DNA from: Lentzea tibetensis
GTDB taxonomy: Bacteria; Actinomycetota; Actinomycetes; Mycobacteriales; Pseudonocardiaceae
Direction: 5' to 3'
Assembly (NCBI RefSeq): GCF_007845675.1
Contig: NZ_VOBR01000005.1
Coordinates: 232,429-296,428, forward strand
DNA length: 64,000 nucleotides
This document shows positions 17,706 through 25,627 of this stretch, in pieces. The notes beneath the pieces are model-generated. The model had not been told where the DNA came from and ran no database searches. It saw only the letters and a program-made list of their open reading frames with translations. A program made the translations under genes and the position numbers. Position 1 is the stretch's first letter. Each line of letters starts with the position of its first letter.

Positions 17706-17946
17706 GCGCGGCGCGCGCGGCCGGGATGTCGTCGACCGCGAACACTTCCGGGCCGGTCGCGAGAACAAGATCCTTGTCCGACGCCACCGCGAGCAGAGAA
17801 TGTTTCTCAGTCAACGATTTGGCTTGCCGGACAACTCCCTTGGCATCAACGCGGATCAACGTGATCGTCGTCTCCGACCAGGGAAAATCCTCGACGGTGC
17901 TCGATTTTCGAAGTCCGTCCACGTCGAACAGAGCAAATCTGGGCAT
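17662..17946 (-). CDS. Hypothetical protein (94 aa)
   Basis: A 94-residue protein with no recognised motif. It reads as an alternating beta/alpha sequence (MPRFALFDVDGLRKSSTVEDF, TITLIRVDAKGVVRQAKSL, SLLAVASDKDLVLATGPEVFAVDD, ARAALRASVAREV) and looks like a genuine folded domain. It ends inside the 3' end of the convergent P450 gene. AT content is a little higher at its 5' end than in its neighbours. No function is proposed. Confidence 0.5.
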   Translation of the reverse strand: MPRFALFDVDGLRKSSTVEDFPWSETTITLIRVDAKGVVRQAKSLTEKHSLLAVASDKDLVLATGPEVFAVDDIPAARAALRASVAREVLSSRG

Positions 17947-17994
17947 ACCTCCAACGTAGCGAGGAAAGGTTACCGAAAGCCAAAGATCACCCGG

Positions 17995-18888
17995 TCACCG
18001 CAATGCGGCCAGCAGATGAGACAGGTTGACACCAACGGCGTCAGCCAATCGGCGGACGTGTTCTGGTGCCGGTGCCAGAGGATGCGAGTCGCGCGTGGGT
18101 GGAAGGCCCTCACCACCGGAGAACTTCGACTGCGGAGTCACCGGCGCCTTGATCTGGTAGACCCGCCAACGGGGAATCTTCGAGTCCGCCATCGCGAGGG
18201 TTCCGTCGTGCCACAGCAGCACGACGGACTGCTTGGTGTTGCGCGCCAGCACGCAGCTCTCGCCGATCAACGTCGAGGCGCGGGCGGCGACGCGCAACGG
18301 GTTGCGGAAGTCGCCGTCGATCACCCACACGCCGTTCATCAGCTCGGCGGTGATGCCCTCGGCCTCCAGCGCGGCCAGCAGTTCGGCGTGCTGGTCGTCC
18401 GCGGCGGCCATGGCCAGCTCGACGACCTCCTGCACCTCGCCCGCCGTGACGACCCGCGCGCCCGCCTCGGTCGAGGCCTGCAGGAACCGTTCGACGTGCT
18501 TGTCCTCGGCGAACGCGGCCCACTCCTGGGCCTGTTCCCACGCGGCGCGGGCGACCGCGTCCGCCTCCGAGCCGCCACGCAGCCGGGCGTCCTGCAGCAG
18601 CTGGGCGAGACACACCGCGATCAACGAGCTGAGCTCGCCGTCATCCCTGGTCTCGTCCTCCCCCGGCACCAGCGACGTGGTCACGTCGCGCAGGTCCGCG
18701 CGCCAGCTCTCGTCACCCGCCCAGACGCCCACCGCGAGCGTGTTGAGGTACCGGTAGGCGAGCGCCATGCGTTCCGGCAGCGGCAGGCCGGCGACGTCCT
18801 TCGCCTCGCGCCGCAGTTCGGCCTTGTGCTGTGCGCGCTCCGCGGGGTCCACCCGTTCGAGATCCGCCGGAAAGCCCACTTCTCTCAT
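17995..18888 (-). CDS. Hypothetical protein coupled to FolP2
   Basis: A 297-residue soluble protein of unknown function. The N-terminal half is acidic and helical; the second half has a beta-rich segment (GVWVIDGDFRNPLRVAARASTLIG, SVVLLWHDGTLAMADSKIPRWRVYQI) and ends in a helix-rich tail (RRLADAVGVNLSHLLAALR). Its start overlaps the stop of the dihydropteroate-synthase-like gene by four bases (ATGA), so the two are co-translated. No catalytic motif is visible. Confidence 0.65.
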   Translation of the reverse strand: MREVGFPADLERVDPAERAQHKAELRREAKDVAGLPLPERMALAYRYLNTLAVGVWAGDESWRADLRDVTTSLVPGEDETRDDGELSSLIAVCLAQLLQDARLRGGSEADAVARAAWEQAQEWAAFAEDKHVERFLQASTEAGARVVTAGEVQEVVELAMAAADDQHAELLAALEAEGITAELMNGVWVIDGDFRNPLRVAARASTLIGESCVLARNTKQSVVLLWHDGTLAMADSKIPRWRVYQIKAPVTPQSKFSGGEGLPPTRDSHPLAPAPEHVRRLADAVGVNLSHLLAALR

Positions 18889-19718
18889 TCCTCCCGCAAC
18901 CGTGCCACTGTGTCGAGCACTTTCCGGGTGCGCGCCACCTCGTGCGCCCGGAACACGGCGGCCCCCGCCACCGCCGCGATCGCCGTCGCGACGAGGGTGC
19001 CCTCGACGCGCTCGTGCAGCTCGACGCCGAGGGTCTCCCCGACGAAATCCTTGTTGGACAAGGCCATCAGCACCGGCCAGCCGGACGCGACGAGCTCGTC
19101 CGCGCGGCGCAGCAGCTCGAGGCCGTGCCAGGTGTTCTTGCCGAAGTCGTGCGTCGGGTCGATCAGGATGCCGCGGCGCGGCACGCCCAGCCTCGCGATC
19201 TCCTCGGCCTTCGCCGTCGTCTCCTCGAGCACCGATCCGACGATGTCGGGGAACATGACGCGATGCGGCCGGGTGCGCGGCGTGATGCCGCCGGTGTGCG
19301 AGCAGACGTAGCCCGCCTGGAACTCGGCGGCCACCTCGGCGAGCCGCGGGTCCGCGCCCGCCCAGGTGTCGTTGAGCAGGTCGGCGCCCTCTTCGCAGGC
19401 CTGCCTGCCCACCTCGGAACGCCAGGTGTCGCTGCTGATCAGCAGGTCCGGGTAGGCGCCGCGCACGCGTGCGATGAACGGGATGACGCGGCGGATCTCC
19501 TCGTCGGCGTCGACGAGGTCACCGGGCCCCGCCTTGACGCCGCCGATGTCAACGATGTCGGCGCCCTCGTCGACGAGGCGGTGGACGGCCTCCATCGCGA
19601 CGTCCTCGGCGTAGGTCGCGCCCTTGTCGTAGAACGAGTCCGGAGTGCGGTTGATGATCGCCATCACCAGTGGGCGTTCCCGGACAACCGTCCGGCCGCG
19701 GAACTGGAGCTCGATCAC
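18885..19718 (-). CDS. folP2: Dihydropteroate synthase paralogue, FolP2 type
   Basis: A 277-residue TIM-barrel protein of the dihydropteroate synthase family. NRTPDSFYDKG (around 24-34) corresponds to the pterin-site loop, DIGGVKAGPG replaces the usual DVGGESTRPG, and SNKDFVGETLGV replaces the canonical SRKRFLG-type loop. These substitutions mark the mycobacterial-type FolP2 paralogue, for which normal DHPS activity has been reported as absent. The para-aminobenzoate-binding loop is therefore atypical, and folate synthesis should not be assumed. It is the first gene of a two-gene operon and diverges from the DUF2786 gene. Confidence 0.85.
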   Translation of the reverse strand: MIELQFRGRTVVRERPLVMAIINRTPDSFYDKGATYAEDVAMEAVHRLVDEGADIVDIGGVKAGPGDLVDADEEIRRVIPFIARVRGAYPDLLISSDTWRSEVGRQACEEGADLLNDTWAGADPRLAEVAAEFQAGYVCSHTGGITPRTRPHRVMFPDIVGSVLEETTAKAEEIARLGVPRRGILIDPTHDFGKNTWHGLELLRRADELVASGWPVLMALSNKDFVGETLGVELHERVEGTLVATAIAAVAGAAVFRAHEVARTRKVLDTVARLREE

Positions 19719-19803
19719 AACTGCTGTCTACCAGGCTCGGGCTTGGTCTGGCACATGGCGCCCGTCTCAAAAACTGTCAGACCTCGCCGTCATACTCGCG
19801 GGC

Positions 19804-20847
19804 GTGGAGGAAGAGCTTCTCGGCAACGCCGTCGACGCGCTGTGGCGCGGTGGCTGGCTGCCGTACGACGTGCACCAGGTCGTGACGCGGAACCTCGACG
19901 AGTCAGCGGTCTTGCTCGTCGTGGACGCGATCGCGGCGGACTGCGCGCGTCATCCCGAGGCTTCGATCCACCCGCGCTGGCGCGAGCAGCTGACCGAGAT
20001 CGGCGCCGAGGTGTGGTGGGACACCTCTCGGCCGGTGCTGGGTCAGTGGGCCGGGCGGCACATCGAGACGCCGGAGTACACCGCGCGGACCGCGCAGCGG
20101 CTGGTCTCGTTCGTGGGAACGCTGGGTGCGCTGCCGCGAATCCTGCCGCTGCCGGGGTCCTTCTCGGGTTCGGTCGTGCGCAGCGGCGTGGATCCGAAGG
20201 TGCTGAACCGGGTGCGCGGGCTGCTGGCGAAGGCCGAGTCGACGCAGTTCCCCGAGGAGGCCGAGGCGTTGTCGGCCAAGGCGCAGGAGCTGATGAACCG
20301 GCACGCGCTGGAGCGGGCGATGCTGGAGAGCGACCTGCCGCAGCACGCGGCGTCGCGGCGGATGTGGCTGGAGAAGAGCTACTTCAAGGCGAAGGCGCAG
20401 CTGGTGGCCGTCGTCGCGGACGCCAACAGGTGCCGGGCGGTGATCTACCCCAAGGTGGGGTTCGTGGCACTGGTCGGTGACGACGTGGATCTCGAGATCA
20501 CCGAGCTGCTGTCGACGTCGCTGCTGGTGCAGGCGACGCGCGCGATGGTCGCGGCCGGTGCTGGGTCGGACTCGCGGTCGAGGACGTACCGGCAGTCGTT
20601 CCTGGTGTCGTACGCGCACCGGATCGGTGAGCGGATGGCCGAGGTGAACGAGCCGGTGGCCGATCCGCGGCTGCTGCCGGTGCTCGCGGATCGGGCGAAG
20701 GCCGTCGACGAGCTGTTCGACCAGCTGTTCACGCGCACGAAGGCGATGCGGGTGTCGGTGGGCAGCGCTGCCGGGTGGCACGCGGGGCGCACGGCGGCGG
20801 ATCTGGCCGACATCGAGGTGCGCAGATCGTCGGTGACGTCGGGCTAG
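19804..20847 (+). CDS. DUF2786 domain protein
   Basis: A 347-residue protein. Residues about 135-175 (VLNRVRGLLAKAESTQFPEEAEALSAKAQELMNRHAL) match the DUF2786 helical domain. A following domain (YFKAKAQLVAVVADANRCRAVIYPKVGFVALVGDDVDLEITELL) resembles the DUF7168-type region often found after it. The GTG start at 19804 is the first sensible start after the divergent folP2 promoter; the frame is open further upstream but would run into the folP2 5' region. The family's function is unknown, although DUF2786 proteins also occur in phages. Confidence 0.8.
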   Translation: MEEELLGNAVDALWRGGWLPYDVHQVVTRNLDESAVLLVVDAIAADCARHPEASIHPRWREQLTEIGAEVWWDTSRPVLGQWAGRHIETPEYTARTAQRLVSFVGTLGALPRILPLPGSFSGSVVRSGVDPKVLNRVRGLLAKAESTQFPEEAEALSAKAQELMNRHALERAMLESDLPQHAASRRMWLEKSYFKAKAQLVAVVADANRCRAVIYPKVGFVALVGDDVDLEITELLSTSLLVQATRAMVAAGAGSDSRSRTYRQSFLVSYAHRIGERMAEVNEPVADPRLLPVLADRAKAVDELFDQLFTRTKAMRVSVGSAAGWHAGRTAADLADIEVRRSSVTSG

Positions 20848-20887
20848 GATGTCCGCACCGCCCCGCGACATTGGGTGGTGCACGTCC

Positions 20888-22117
20888 ATGTTCAGGACAT
20901 CTCTCCTGCTGGCTGCCGTTGTGGTGATCGCTTCGGCGTCGCCTGCGTCCGCCTCGACGCTCAGACAGCTGACCTCCGGCAACGGTGACTCGCTGACGCC
21001 CGTGATCAGCGCGGACGGCCGGTTCGTCGCGTTCCCGTCGGAGGCGTCCGACCTCGTGCGGGGCGACCGCAACGGCGTGTCGGACATCTTCGTGCGCGAC
21101 CTGCGGTCCGGTTCCGTGCGGATCGTGTCGCGCGGCGGCGACGGCGCCTCGTTCGACCCGCCCGCGATCTCGGCGGACGGACGGTACGTGGCGTTCGTGT
21201 CGTCCGCCACGAACCTCGTCGCCGGTGACACGAACGGCGTCGACGACGTGTTCCTGACCGACCTGTGGACCGGCCGGGTGCGGCGGGTCAGCGGTGGCGA
21301 CGGCCCGGCGTTCGGGTCGCCCGCGATCAGCGCGGACGGGCGGTACGTGGCGTTCCGGTCGGAGGCGACGACCGTGGTTCCCGGTGACACCAACAAGGTC
21401 GCGGACGTGTTCCTGCGCGACATGACGTCCGGCGTGACGACGCGGGTGTCCGTCGCGGCCGACGGGACGCAGGGCGACCGGCTGGTGCACCACGGCATCG
21501 CGATGTCGGCGGACGGCCGTCAGGTCGTGTTCCCTTCCGCGGCCACGAACCTGGTGCCCGGTGACACGAACGGCAGCGTGGACATGTTCGTGAAGGACAC
21601 CGTGTCCGGGTCGATCGAACGGGTGAACGTGACGGCCGCCGGCGCGCAGTCCACTTCGTACACCCTGATGCCGTCGATCACCGCCGACGGCAGGCTCGTC
21701 GCGTTCGTGGCGTGGGGCGACAACCTGGTGCCGGGCGACACCGAGGACACCCCGGACATCTTCGTGAAGGACCTGCGCACCAAGGAGATCCGGCGCGCCA
21801 ACACGCGTCCCGACGGGACGGTGTCCGACGCACAGCCCTACCAGCCCGCACTGTCCGCCGATGGCCGCTACGTGGTGTTCAGTTCGCTCGCAGCGAACCT
21901 CGTGCGCGGTGACACGAACAACGTGGACGACGTGTTCCGCAAGGACCTGCGCACGGGTTCGGTCGAGCGACTGAGCTCGCGATTCGGCAGGCAGGGCAAC
22001 GGTTTCTCGGTGGCGCCGACGATCTCGCGCGACGGCCGCGTGGTGTTCGCGTCGCAGGCTTCGAATCTGTCCGCTGTGGACCGGAACGGAAAATCGGACG
22101 TCTTCGCAACGCGCTGA
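20888..22117 (+). CDS. Secreted TolB-like beta-propeller protein
   Basis: A 409-residue exported protein. The signal peptide is MFRTSLLLAAVVVIASASPASAS. The rest consists of about seven repeats of roughly 50 residues with the core ISADGRYVAF and a loop of the form NLVxGDTNxxxDVFxxDL, as in WD40-like/TolB PD40 beta propellers. The GDTNxxxD loop looks like a calcium-binding loop. ATG at 20888 is chosen because it starts the signal peptide. It may bind cell-wall or extracellular ligands; no catalytic residues are seen. Confidence 0.82.
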   Translation: MFRTSLLLAAVVVIASASPASASTLRQLTSGNGDSLTPVISADGRFVAFPSEASDLVRGDRNGVSDIFVRDLRSGSVRIVSRGGDGASFDPPAISADGRYVAFVSSATNLVAGDTNGVDDVFLTDLWTGRVRRVSGGDGPAFGSPAISADGRYVAFRSEATTVVPGDTNKVADVFLRDMTSGVTTRVSVAADGTQGDRLVHHGIAMSADGRQVVFPSAATNLVPGDTNGSVDMFVKDTVSGSIERVNVTAAGAQSTSYTLMPSITADGRLVAFVAWGDNLVPGDTEDTPDIFVKDLRTKEIRRANTRPDGTVSDAQPYQPALSADGRYVVFSSLAANLVRGDTNNVDDVFRKDLRTGSVERLSSRFGRQGNGFSVAPTISRDGRVVFASQASNLSAVDRNGKSDVFATR

Positions 22118-22154
22118 GCATTTTCTGTCAGGGGTCCGGTCTACCGTCGAACCC

Positions 22155-22634
22155 ATGACATCGACCTACACGAGCGAGATCAAACTGGGCGACGTGACGT
22201 ACTCGTTGCGCGCCACCACAGAGCCGTCCGGCATGGTGCTCGACCTGCTGGGCGCGGACCCCGATGGCACGGTGCTCGCGGACGGCCGCCTGAGACTCCC
22301 CGTCGAGGGCGGCATCGCGGTCGGCCGCCTGGTCGGCCGCGTGCTCGACGCGCACAGCAGGCTGGGCAGGGGCAAACGCCAGCCGGCCAACGCGAACCAG
22401 CGCTGGTCCGACGAACTGGACGCGGTCCTGCGCGCCGAGTGGCTGTCCGGCGCCGACGGCGCGGCGGCCGAGCGCATCCGAGCCATCGCCCGCTCGATGC
22501 AACGCTCGCCGACGGCGATCCGCGCCCGCCTGCCTCGGGTCGGGTGCGATCCGGACGTTCCCGGCCGCACCCTGTCCGCTGACGCCGCGAAGCTGATGGG
22601 GGTGAAGTCAGGGGGATCTCAGGGAGAAGCCTGA
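22155..22634 (+). CDS. Hypothetical protein with HTH-like C-terminal half
   Basis: A 159-residue protein. The N-terminal half (ITSEIKLGDVTYSLRATTEPSGMVLDLL-like) is beta-rich. The second half, starting RWSDELDAVLRAEWLSG and continuing IRAIARSMQRSPTAIRARLPRVGCDPD, resembles a small helix-turn-helix/Myb-like fold that helps to bind DNA in some actinobacterial proteins. It is monocistronic, with a start 13 bases after the likely promoter-proximal sequence. DNA binding is a guess from the fold pattern. Confidence 0.6.
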   Translation: MTSTYTSEIKLGDVTYSLRATTEPSGMVLDLLGADPDGTVLADGRLRLPVEGGIAVGRLVGRVLDAHSRLGRGKRQPANANQRWSDELDAVLRAEWLSGADGAAAERIRAIARSMQRSPTAIRARLPRVGCDPDVPGRTLSADAAKLMGVKSGGSQGEA

Positions 22635-22701
22635 TTCGCCGCCCCGCTCCCGAGGCGGACGCTGGAACCACAACAGCGTCCGCTCAGCACAGGGGGCAAC
22701 A

Positions 22702-22974
22702 GTGGAGATCACCGGGCTCATCTCGGCGCTCATCATCGGGGCGATCATCGGTGGACTTGGCCGTCTCGCCATTCCGGGCAAGCAGCACGTCTCGCTGCTG
22801 GCGACCATCCTCGTCGGCATCGTGGCGGCCCTGCTCGGCACCGCGGCGGCAACCGTCCTAGGCGTGGCCGACACCTCGGGCATCGACTGGATCGAACTCG
22901 CCCTCCAGGTAGGCCTGGCCGGCGCGGGCGTCTCCGCGCTGGCAGGCAGGGCACGCACCAAGCTCCACCGCTGA
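22702..22974 (+). CDS. GlsB/YeaQ/YmgE family stress-response membrane protein
   Basis: A 90-residue, three-helix membrane protein with the GlsB/YeaQ family features: ISALIIGAIIGGLGRLAIPGKQ at the N terminus, a second helix SLLATILVGIVAALLGTA, and a third LALQVGLAGAGVSALAG. It starts with GTG, with AGGGGG six bases upstream. The family is linked to membrane stress responses. The 1.1-kb repeat region follows directly. Confidence 0.88.
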   Translation: MEITGLISALIIGAIIGGLGRLAIPGKQHVSLLATILVGIVAALLGTAAATVLGVADTSGIDWIELALQVGLAGAGVSALAGRARTKLHR

Positions 22975-22989
22975 TCCCTGCGGCACACC

Positions 22990-23075
22990 GTGAACGGCCC
23001 GTTCACGCACCGGTTTCATACTTCGCCTGGAACCCGTTGCGTGGCCGCGCGTCCCGCGAAAAGGAGGACGCGCGG
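22990..23075. repeat. Two-hairpin repeat element, copy 1
   Basis: The element starts with the 17-bp palindrome GTGAACGGCCCGTTCAC (22990-23006) and ends with a 10-bp stem CCGCGCGTCC / GGACGCGCGG (23045-23054 and 23066-23075) around an A-rich loop. The spacer between the hairpins is diverged from the other two copies. It directly follows the GlsB-type gene and may also serve as its terminator. Confidence 0.75.
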
Positions 23076-23111
23076 CAGGGCGGTCCACCAGCCACGCGTC
23101 GGCCGCAGAAC

Positions 23112-23381
23112 GACACCTGGCACACACGGCTGTCGGGCGTGCCAGGCACACACGAAGTGTTGTGCGCTGTCTGGCACGCACAGCTGTCGGGCGATGCCTC
23201 GCACTCATGACGTGTTGTGCACCGCCCGGCGCGCAGAGCTGCCGGAGCAATGCCTGGCACGCATGAAGTGTTGTGCGATGCCCAGTACCCACGAGGTGTG
23301 CGATGCCTGGCGCCCACGGCCACCTGAGCGATGTCCGGCACGCGCGAAGTGTTGTGCGACAGCCGGCACGCGCCAGGTGCG
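23112..23381. repeat. Degenerate 28-bp tandem repeat, about 10 units
   Basis: About ten imperfect units of 25-30 bases. The consensus begins CCTGGCACGCACGAAGTG and ends TTGTGCGATG. Units alternate between a GAAGTGTTGTGCGATG ending and an AGCTGTCGGGCGATG ending. Clear units begin at 23169, 23196, 23225, 23252, 23280, 23306 and 23333. There are no unique spacers, so this is a minisatellite-like array and not a CRISPR. No convincing gene crosses it. Confidence 0.65.
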
Positions 23382-23426
23382 GAGTGACGAGCCTGGCCGC
23401 GGCAGGGGCGGCCAGGCTCGTCACTC
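23382..23426. terminator. 19-bp perfect stem-loop
   Basis: GAGTGACGAGCCTGGCCGC at 23382-23400 pairs perfectly with 23408-23426 around the 7-base loop GGCAGGG. It has no T-run on either side, so it may be a strong structured element in place of a classic intrinsic terminator. It lies between the 28-bp array and the 54-bp array. Confidence 0.55.
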
Positions 23427-23604
23427 ACGGTTGCTCGTAGGGCGCCGCGGCCGGGCAAGGGCGTCGCGGTGCCTGGCCAGAGCACCGTGCGTGCCGGGCG
23501 TCGTGTCGCGGTGCCGGCAACGCTGCCGCGGGGACACCGGGCGCGGGGTGGGGCGGGAGTCGATCGTCGGCGTGCAGGCGGTCAGACCTGGTCTGAGGTG
23601 GCGG

Positions 23605-23775
23605 CTCAAGCTGGTGCGTGAGGCAGGCAGCTGTGCCCGGTCTGTGAGGCGCACGGCCCAAGTCGGTGCGTCAGGCAGGCGGCTATGCCCGGCCTGGCTG
23701 TGAGGCGGGCGGGCCAAGTCGGTGCGTCAGGCAAGCAGCTATGCCCGGTCTGTGAGGAAGGCGGCCGTGCCCGGT
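23605..23775. repeat. Tandem repeat of about 54 bp, three copies
   Basis: Three consecutive imperfect copies of about 52-57 bases share the core GGTGCGTCAGGCAGGC and a CTATGCCCGGTCTGTGAGG segment, each introduced by CCAAGTC or CTCAAGC. They run into the second two-hairpin element. The repeats are not in a credible reading frame. Confidence 0.6.
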
Positions 23776-23862
23776 GTGTGAACGGCCCGTTCACACGCCG
23801 GCCTCGCGCACCGGGCGCAACCGGGGTCGGCATCGCGCGTCCCGCGAAAGGAAGGACGCGCG
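23776..23862. repeat. Two-hairpin repeat element, copy 2
   Basis: A 21-bp perfect palindrome (23776-23796, core GTGAACGGCCCGTTCAC) is followed by a C/G-rich spacer and a 9-bp stem CGCGCGTCC / GGACGCGCG (23834-23842 and 23854-23862). The first 81 bases are identical to copy 3. Confidence 0.8.
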
Positions 23863-23988
23863 GCGGGGCGGGCAGCCGCATGGGCCGATCGCGGCGGAGC
23901 GAGAGCCGCACGGCCGATCCATGTGCCAATCACCGGCCTGGCCATCGCCAGTGGCTAGGCCGGCGTGAGGCACGTGGCCAAGCGCGGC

Positions 23989-24076
23989 GTGTGAACGGCC
24001 CGTTCACACGCCGGCCTCGCGCACCGGGCGCAACCGGGGTCGGCATCGCGCGTCCCGCGAAAGGAAGGAGGCGCGG
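23989..24076. repeat. Two-hairpin repeat element, copy 3
   Basis: This copy has the same order of 21-bp palindrome (23989-24009) and distal stem as copy 2. Bases 23989-24069 are identical to 23776-23856; the distal stem then carries one C-to-G mismatch. It ends 10 bases from the stop of the ammonia-lyase-like gene and could terminate its transcript. Confidence 0.8.
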
Positions 24077-24085
24077 CCGGCGGGG

Positions 24086-25558
24086 TCAGCAGATCGCGAA
24101 CTCGTCCAGCAGCGCCGAAGCAGCCTCGACGTCGGGACTGAGCTGCCGATCGGACATGTCCGGGTTCAACTTGGACTCGGCCAGCTCGTAAGCCGTCCGC
24201 AACGGCTCGGTGTCCGGCGTGACACCGCGCAGGCGCAGGGCGCGCACCGCGGCGACCAGTTCGCACGCGAGCACGAGCCGGAATGCCGACAGCGAGCGAA
24301 TCGCCTGGTTCGCCGACTGGAACGCGAAGCTGGAGTGTTCCTCCAGGCCGCGCGACACGACGGCGTTGCCGAGGCTCGCGGGCTCGGCGAGGGTGCGCAC
24401 CTCGGCGAGTGCGGAGTTGGCGCTGTACTCGAGGATCATCACGCCCGAGCTGCCGCGGGTTCCGTCCGCCAGGAACGGGCGGAGTCCGGTGAAGTTCGGT
24501 TCCACGAGCGTGGCGAGGCGTGCGGTCGACAGGTGGCCGGTGTGCAGCACGGCCAGGCGGACGCGATCGAGGGTCTGGCCGAGGTAGGCGCAGTGGAAGG
24601 CGCCGTGGTGGTAGGCGGCTTCGTCCTCGGCCCAGATGAGCGGGTTCTCCGCCGCGGCGTTGATCTCGATCTCGATCACCCGGCCCAGGTCGGCGGTGGC
24701 GTCGATCGCGGGGCCGTGGATCTGCGGGAAGCAGCGGTAGCCGAACGGGTCCTGGATGCGGGCGCCTGCGCGGGGCGTGCCGAGCAGGCGGCGCATCTCG
24801 GTGGCGACCGCGACCTGGCCGGGGTGCGGGCGGCCCTGGTGGACGCGTTCCGCGTAGGCCTCGGCCGAGCCGTTGACGGCCAGGAACGACAGAGCCGTGA
24901 CGAGGTGGGTTGCCTGGAGCAGTTGCCGGGCGGTGTGCCAGGCGAGGCCGGCCATGCCGATGGTCAGTGCGTTGCTGCTGATCAAGGCGAGTGCGTCGCC
25001 CGAGTCGAGCTCGATCGGGTCCGGGGTGTTCGTCGAACCCAGCCAGTAGCGCTCGCCGATCAGGGTGAGGCCGGTCTCGGCCAGTGCGGTGAGGTCGCCG
25101 GTGCCGATCGCGCCGTACTCGTGGACGCCGGGGTAGCAGCCGCTGTTCAGTGCTGTGGCCAGGGCGTCGATGACGGTGGGGCGCAGGCCCGCGCCGCCTG
25201 CGAGGAGCTGGTTGAGGCGGACGACCAGCATCGCGCGGACCTGTTCCTCCGGGAGCATGCCGCCGAGGCCGCCGGCGTGGCTGCGCAGCAGGCGCAGGCC
25301 GTGTTCGGCCCAGCCCTCGGTGTCGATGATCTCGGTGCGGTTCGCGCCGACGCCGGTGGTGCGGCCGTACACCTGCTGCCTGGCGACCAGGCGTCCGCTG
25401 GCGTGCCAGGACGCGACGACGCGCTGCTTGCCGTCGGCGTGCACGGCGACGGGGACGTGGAAGCGGGCGACGCGGACGACGTCCTCGCCGCCGAGCGAGC
25501 TGCCGTCGAGGACGACCGGCTCGTCCGACGGGCCCAGGTCCAGGGTGTCTTCGGCCAT
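24086..25558 (-). CDS. Aromatic amino acid ammonia-lyase homologue with non-canonical MIO triad
   Basis: A 490-residue protein of the histidine/phenylalanine ammonia-lyase fold. Conserved family positions are YGRTTGVG (Y64, the general base loop), QDPFGYRCFPQIHG, ENPLIWAEDE and LEEHSS. The prosthetic MIO group normally forms from Ala-Ser-Gly. The aligned segment here, in EYGAIGTGDLTALAE, is Gly152-Thr153-Gly154, with no serine. The protein may therefore lack a normal MIO and differ from classic lyases in activity. No urocanase or other hut genes are near. ATG at 25558 is used. The adjacent SNF2 gene diverges. Confidence 0.8.
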   Translation of the reverse strand: MAEDTLDLGPSDEPVVLDGSSLGGEDVVRVARFHVPVAVHADGKQRVVASWHASGRLVARQQVYGRTTGVGANRTEIIDTEGWAEHGLRLLRSHAGGLGGMLPEEQVRAMLVVRLNQLLAGGAGLRPTVIDALATALNSGCYPGVHEYGAIGTGDLTALAETGLTLIGERYWLGSTNTPDPIELDSGDALALISSNALTIGMAGLAWHTARQLLQATHLVTALSFLAVNGSAEAYAERVHQGRPHPGQVAVATEMRRLLGTPRAGARIQDPFGYRCFPQIHGPAIDATADLGRVIEIEINAAAENPLIWAEDEAAYHHGAFHCAYLGQTLDRVRLAVLHTGHLSTARLATLVEPNFTGLRPFLADGTRGSSGVMILEYSANSALAEVRTLAEPASLGNAVVSRGLEEHSSFAFQSANQAIRSLSAFRLVLACELVAAVRALRLRGVTPDTEPLRTAYELAESKLNPDMSDRQLSPDVEAASALLDEFAIC

Positions 25559-25627
25559 GCGGATATGTGAACACACGAATGGAGGTGGTACCGACCAGTG
25601 ATTCTGACGACCGCATAGGGTCTTGGG

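Noticed and set aside
23112-23381. CRISPR array
   Set aside because: Units lie end to end without unique spacers, and no cas gene is in the window.
22990-23703. Open frame of 237 codons (plus strand) through the repeat block
   Set aside because: It is built from GC-rich repeats, begins with a palindrome (MNGPFTH), has Arg/Ala-rich content without a fold pattern, and the repeat units do not keep the frame.
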